64,000 nt of DNA from NCBI GenBank assembly GCA_014323865.1, contig JACONG010000010.1, forward strand, positions 310,001-374,000, given 5' to 3'. Below, piece by piece: positions 61,724-64,000 of this stretch. Within the stretch, counting starts at the first letter, position 1; each line of letters starts with the position of its first letter. Source of the stretch: Rhodospirillales bacterium. GTDB taxonomy: Bacteria > Pseudomonadota > Alphaproteobacteria > SP197. A model generated the notes under the pieces. It saw only the letters and a program-made list of their open reading frames with translations. It was not told the origin of the DNA and made no database searches. Position numbers and translations under genes: made by a program.

Positions 61724-63343
61724 TCAGCCTTGGGCGTGCCGCAGGGTCTCAGGCGTGTCGAAATCGAGCAGCACGGCATCGTCGTCGAGCGGCACTTCGG
61801 CGACGAATTCCTCGTTCTCGCCGATCAGGTGGCGCGCGCCCGTGTCTCCGGTCACTTGGCTTATCGCGTCGAAAAATCGCCGGTCCCACAGGACTGGGTT
61901 GCCGCGTTTACCGTTGTGCGTCGGCACCACGATGGCGCGCCCTTCGGCAGGAGCGTAAGCCGAGGTGAGTGTCGACAGGATTTCGGCGGAGATCCGGGGC
62001 ATATCGCCCAGGCAGACCAGGGCAGCATCCGTGTTGTCGGGCAGTGCTGCGATTCCGACGCGCAAGGAGGTGCTGAGACCGTCCGCGAAGGCCGGATTGT
62101 GCGTGAACGCCACCGGGCAGTCGGCGAGTGCGGCCTCGACCTCTCGGCTTTCGTGACCTGTCACCACGGTGATGCGTTCGAGGCCTGAGGCTGCAAGCGC
62201 TTCGACGGTGTGACGGACCACGGGTTTGCCGTCGATCTCGATCAGCAGCTTGTTGCGCGGGCCCATACGGCGGCTCTGGCCGGCTGCCAGGACGACCGCG
62301 GCGAAGCGCGGTGTGCGCTGGGGGCGCGTCTCGGCATCTTCCTCCTCGGCACGAGGTTGGGGACGAAGCGGGATCTCCTTGAGCAGGCCGCCGACGCCCA
62401 TGGCCATGATGTCACGGCCAGTGACGCGCAGCCCGGCGGCGATGCGTTGCAGCACCCGGTCGAAACCGTTCAGTTTCGGCGAGCGTGCGCATCCGGGTAG
62501 GCCGAGAACGGCCACGTGGCCCCGGTGGCCGAGAAGCAACAGGTTGCCGGGATCGACCGGCATGCCGAGATGGTCGACTGTGCCGCCGGCGGCTTCGATC
62601 GCGACCGGGATGACATCGCGTCGGTCGGTGATCGCAGATGCTCCGTAGATCAGCACGAGGTCGTGCGTCTCGGCTTGCTGTTCGATGGCCGAGGCCAGGG
62701 CTTCGGTCCGGTGCGCGACCCGGCATTTTGAGTCGAGCGTCAGACCGAGGGCTGCCAGGCGGTCGGTGACGACATCAGCCGTCTTGTCGAGCACGCCCGG
62801 TTTGATCGCGGCGGTTTCGGTCAGGATAAGCGCGGTGCTGCGGGCGCGGAACGGTGCGACTCCGATGGTGCCGTTGGACGCGAGGGCGGCCTCAAGGCAA
62901 CGGTCGAGCGTGGCCTGCGGGACGGCGAAGGGGATAATCTTGATGGTGGCGACCATCTGGTCGGGCGTCACAACGTCGAACGACGGCAGGGTCGCGACCG
63001 TGACGGCTTCGTCGATCAGGTTGACCGCATCGATCGCGGCGATGTCGAGGGTCGCCACCCCCGCCGCCTCGCTGAAAAGATTGACGCGCCCCGTGAAGGG
63101 GCGCTGCACCCGGATCGCAGACCCGGCAAGCGCGTCGGCAAGCAGACACGCAGCGTCGTCCTCATGGACGTCGTCGGGATCGAGGTGCGCGACAGTGACA
63201 TGGCTGTATCCGGCCTCCGCCAGATCCGAAGCGTGCTCGGCCTGCAGAATCAGGCCCTTCCTGAAAGTGCGGGTGCCGCAGCGTGTGCTGTGGACCAGAA
63301 TCGCACCGGCAGCCTGATCGACAGGAACGTCGCCGAAGTTCAT
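61724..63343 (-). CDS. MoCF-like domain fused to MocA-type molybdenum-cofactor nucleotidyltransferase
   Basis: A 539-residue bifunctional protein. The first about 330 residues are a molybdopterin-binding MoCF-type domain (LVLIYGASAITDRRDVIPVA, LGMPVDPGNLLLLGH and VLGLPGCARSPKLNGFDRVL). The C-terminal part is a MobA/MocA nucleotidyltransferase with AAVVLAAGQSRRMGPRNKLL, the GHESREVEAAL loop and CLGDMPRI. It should make the cytosine dinucleotide form of the cofactor. Overlaps the downstream-strand xdhC by four bases (ATGA). Confidence 0.9.
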   Translation of the reverse strand: MNFGDVPVDQAAGAILVHSTRCGTRTFRKGLILQAEHASDLAEAGYSHVTVAHLDPDDVHEDDAACLLADALAGSAIRVQRPFTGRVNLFSEAAGVATLDIAAIDAVNLIDEAVTVATLPSFDVVTPDQMVATIKIIPFAVPQATLDRCLEAALASNGTIGVAPFRARSTALILTETAAIKPGVLDKTADVVTDRLAALGLTLDSKCRVAHRTEALASAIEQQAETHDLVLIYGASAITDRRDVIPVAIEAAGGTVDHLGMPVDPGNLLLLGHRGHVAVLGLPGCARSPKLNGFDRVLQRIAAGLRVTGRDIMAMGVGGLLKEIPLRPQPRAEEEDAETRPQRTPRFAAVVLAAGQSRRMGPRNKLLIEIDGKPVVRHTVEALAASGLERITVVTGHESREVEAALADCPVAFTHNPAFADGLSTSLRVGIAALPDNTDAALVCLGDMPRISAEILSTLTSAYAPAEGRAIVVPTHNGKRGNPVLWDRRFFDAISQVTGDTGARHLIGENEEFVAEVPLDDDAVLLDFDTPETLRHAQG

Positions 63344-64000
63344 GCCAGCTTGCCGCGCTGGGCCGCCACGACCTCGGCCATGATCGACAAGGCGATCTCG
63401 GATGGTGTCCTGGCACCGATGTCGAGGCCGACCGGCCCCTTGATGCGTGTGATCAATGCTTCGTCGAAGCCGCCTTCGGTCAGGCGCGAGACACGTTTGG
63501 CATGGGTCCGCGTGCTGCCCAGCGCGCCGATGTAGAACACCGGGGCCCGTAATGCGAAGTGCAGCGCGGGATCGTCGATCTTCGGATCGTGGGTAAGCGT
63601 CACCACAGCGGTGCGATGGTCCGGTGCGAGTTCGGCCATGGCGTCATCGGGCCAGGCATTGAGCAGGGTGATCCCCGGTAACCGCGTGGTGTCGGTCCAG
63701 GCATGGCGGGGATCGATAACGGTCATGGCGTAGCCGGTGATGCGGGCGAGCGCCGCGAGCGGCTCGGCGACATGCACGGCGCCGACCACGATCAATCGGA
63801 GCGGCGGGTTGAAGACGTGCAGAAACAGGCGGCGGCCATCGATCTCCACGGCTGTGGATCGGTCGGAAGCGAAAGCGTCGGCCACCGCGTCGGCGAGTTC
63901 CGGATCCGGTGCATCACCGAGCGCGATCAGCTTCTCGTCGCCGGAATCAAGCCAGGTCGCGACGATGACGGCGCGTTGTTCGCGTCTCGCCTCGTTGAGC
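63340..64000 (-). CDS. XdhC/CoxI-family protein, partial (N-terminus outside the window)
   Basis: About 220 residues visible; the N-terminus lies beyond 64000. The part seen includes RAVIVATWLDSGDEKLIALG and the C-terminal Rossmann domain (LRLIVVGAVHVAEPLAALAR, TVIDPRHAW, and FYIGALGSTRTHAKRVSRL). XdhC proteins bind the molybdenum cofactor, help sulfurate it and insert it into xanthine-dehydrogenase-type enzymes. Coupled to the MoCF-MocA fusion, so a molybdenum hydroxylase gene cluster probably continues to the right. Confidence 0.9.
   Translation of the reverse strand, partial: LNEARREQRAVIVATWLDSGDEKLIALGDAPDPELADAVADAFASDRSTAVEIDGRRLFLHVFNPPLRLIVVGAVHVAEPLAALARITGYAMTVIDPRHAWTDTTRLPGITLLNAWPDDAMAELAPDHRTAVVTLTHDPKIDDPALHFALRAPVFYIGALGSTRTHAKRVSRLTEGGFDEALITRIKGPVGLDIGARTPSEIALSIMAEVVAAQRGKLA

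Overview
The window is a dense, GC-rich (mid-60s % by eye), almost fully coding stretch of an alphaproteobacterial chromosome. The clearest lineage signs are a DUF1476 F1-ATPase zeta-subunit gene, a purC-purS-purQ-purL order, a psd-pssA pair, a GltX2-type glutamyl-tRNA synthetase, a DUF1127 gene and Rossmann-type XdhC/MocA genes. No rRNA operon, prophage, insertion sequence or CRISPR array was seen.

Layout. 1-3956: end of an aldehyde dehydrogenase, an ABC ATPase/permease pair and an amidase. 3957-9391: two tiny ORFs, a deletion scar joining a cation-efflux fragment to a glyoxalase fragment, gor, class II DAHP synthase, a nicotinate phosphoribosyltransferase-like gene and a hicB-hicA toxin-antitoxin pair. 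9392-19558: a plant-type SABATH methyltransferase homologue, nadE, gltX, a Cys-rich leader plus cysS, cimA, trmJ-like, rpsD and a HAD hydrolase. 19633-30409 (minus strand): bolA-grxD, then purC-purS and purQ-purL separated by a complete type I restriction module (hsdR-hsdS-hsdM) whose hsdS carries a nonsense codon. 30730-37117: zeta subunit, purB, DUF547, EamA transporter, radC, map, sfsA. 37120-38966: a TolQ/ExbB-like proton channel with two unusual partner proteins. 39127-44338: CinA-like, flavodoxin-like, psd-pssA, tRNA-Leu(UAA), an APH-fold kinase and a B3/B4-domain protein. 44574-51923: amidase, a homodimeric 2-oxoacid dehydrogenase E1-like protein with a divergent Lrp regulator, and twin M17 aminopeptidases. 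52004-55240 (minus strand): a degenerate nuclease-fold protein and an overlapping triad: a short RsmI, a Tgt paralogue without zinc cysteines, and an Arm/Rmt-type 16S rRNA m7G1405 methyltransferase homologue. 55309-64000: NDP-forming acyl-CoA synthetase, DUF1127, gene remnants, dps, a glutamine amidotransferase, threonine ammonia-lyase, a decayed acyl-CoA synthetase/GNAT gene, and MoCF-MocA fusion plus XdhC.

The most promising candidate for an undescribed system is the translationally coupled rsmI-like/tgt-like/arm-like operon. Two of its three enzymes belong to families that modify neighbouring nucleotides (C1402 and G1405) of 16S rRNA helix 44, and the middle one is a base-exchange enzyme of unknown substrate. 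The second is the ExbB-like channel whose single-TM partner keeps an ExbD/MotB-like Asp-containing helix but carries a different periplasmic domain. All functional statements come from reading the sequence and knowledge of families; no search was run.
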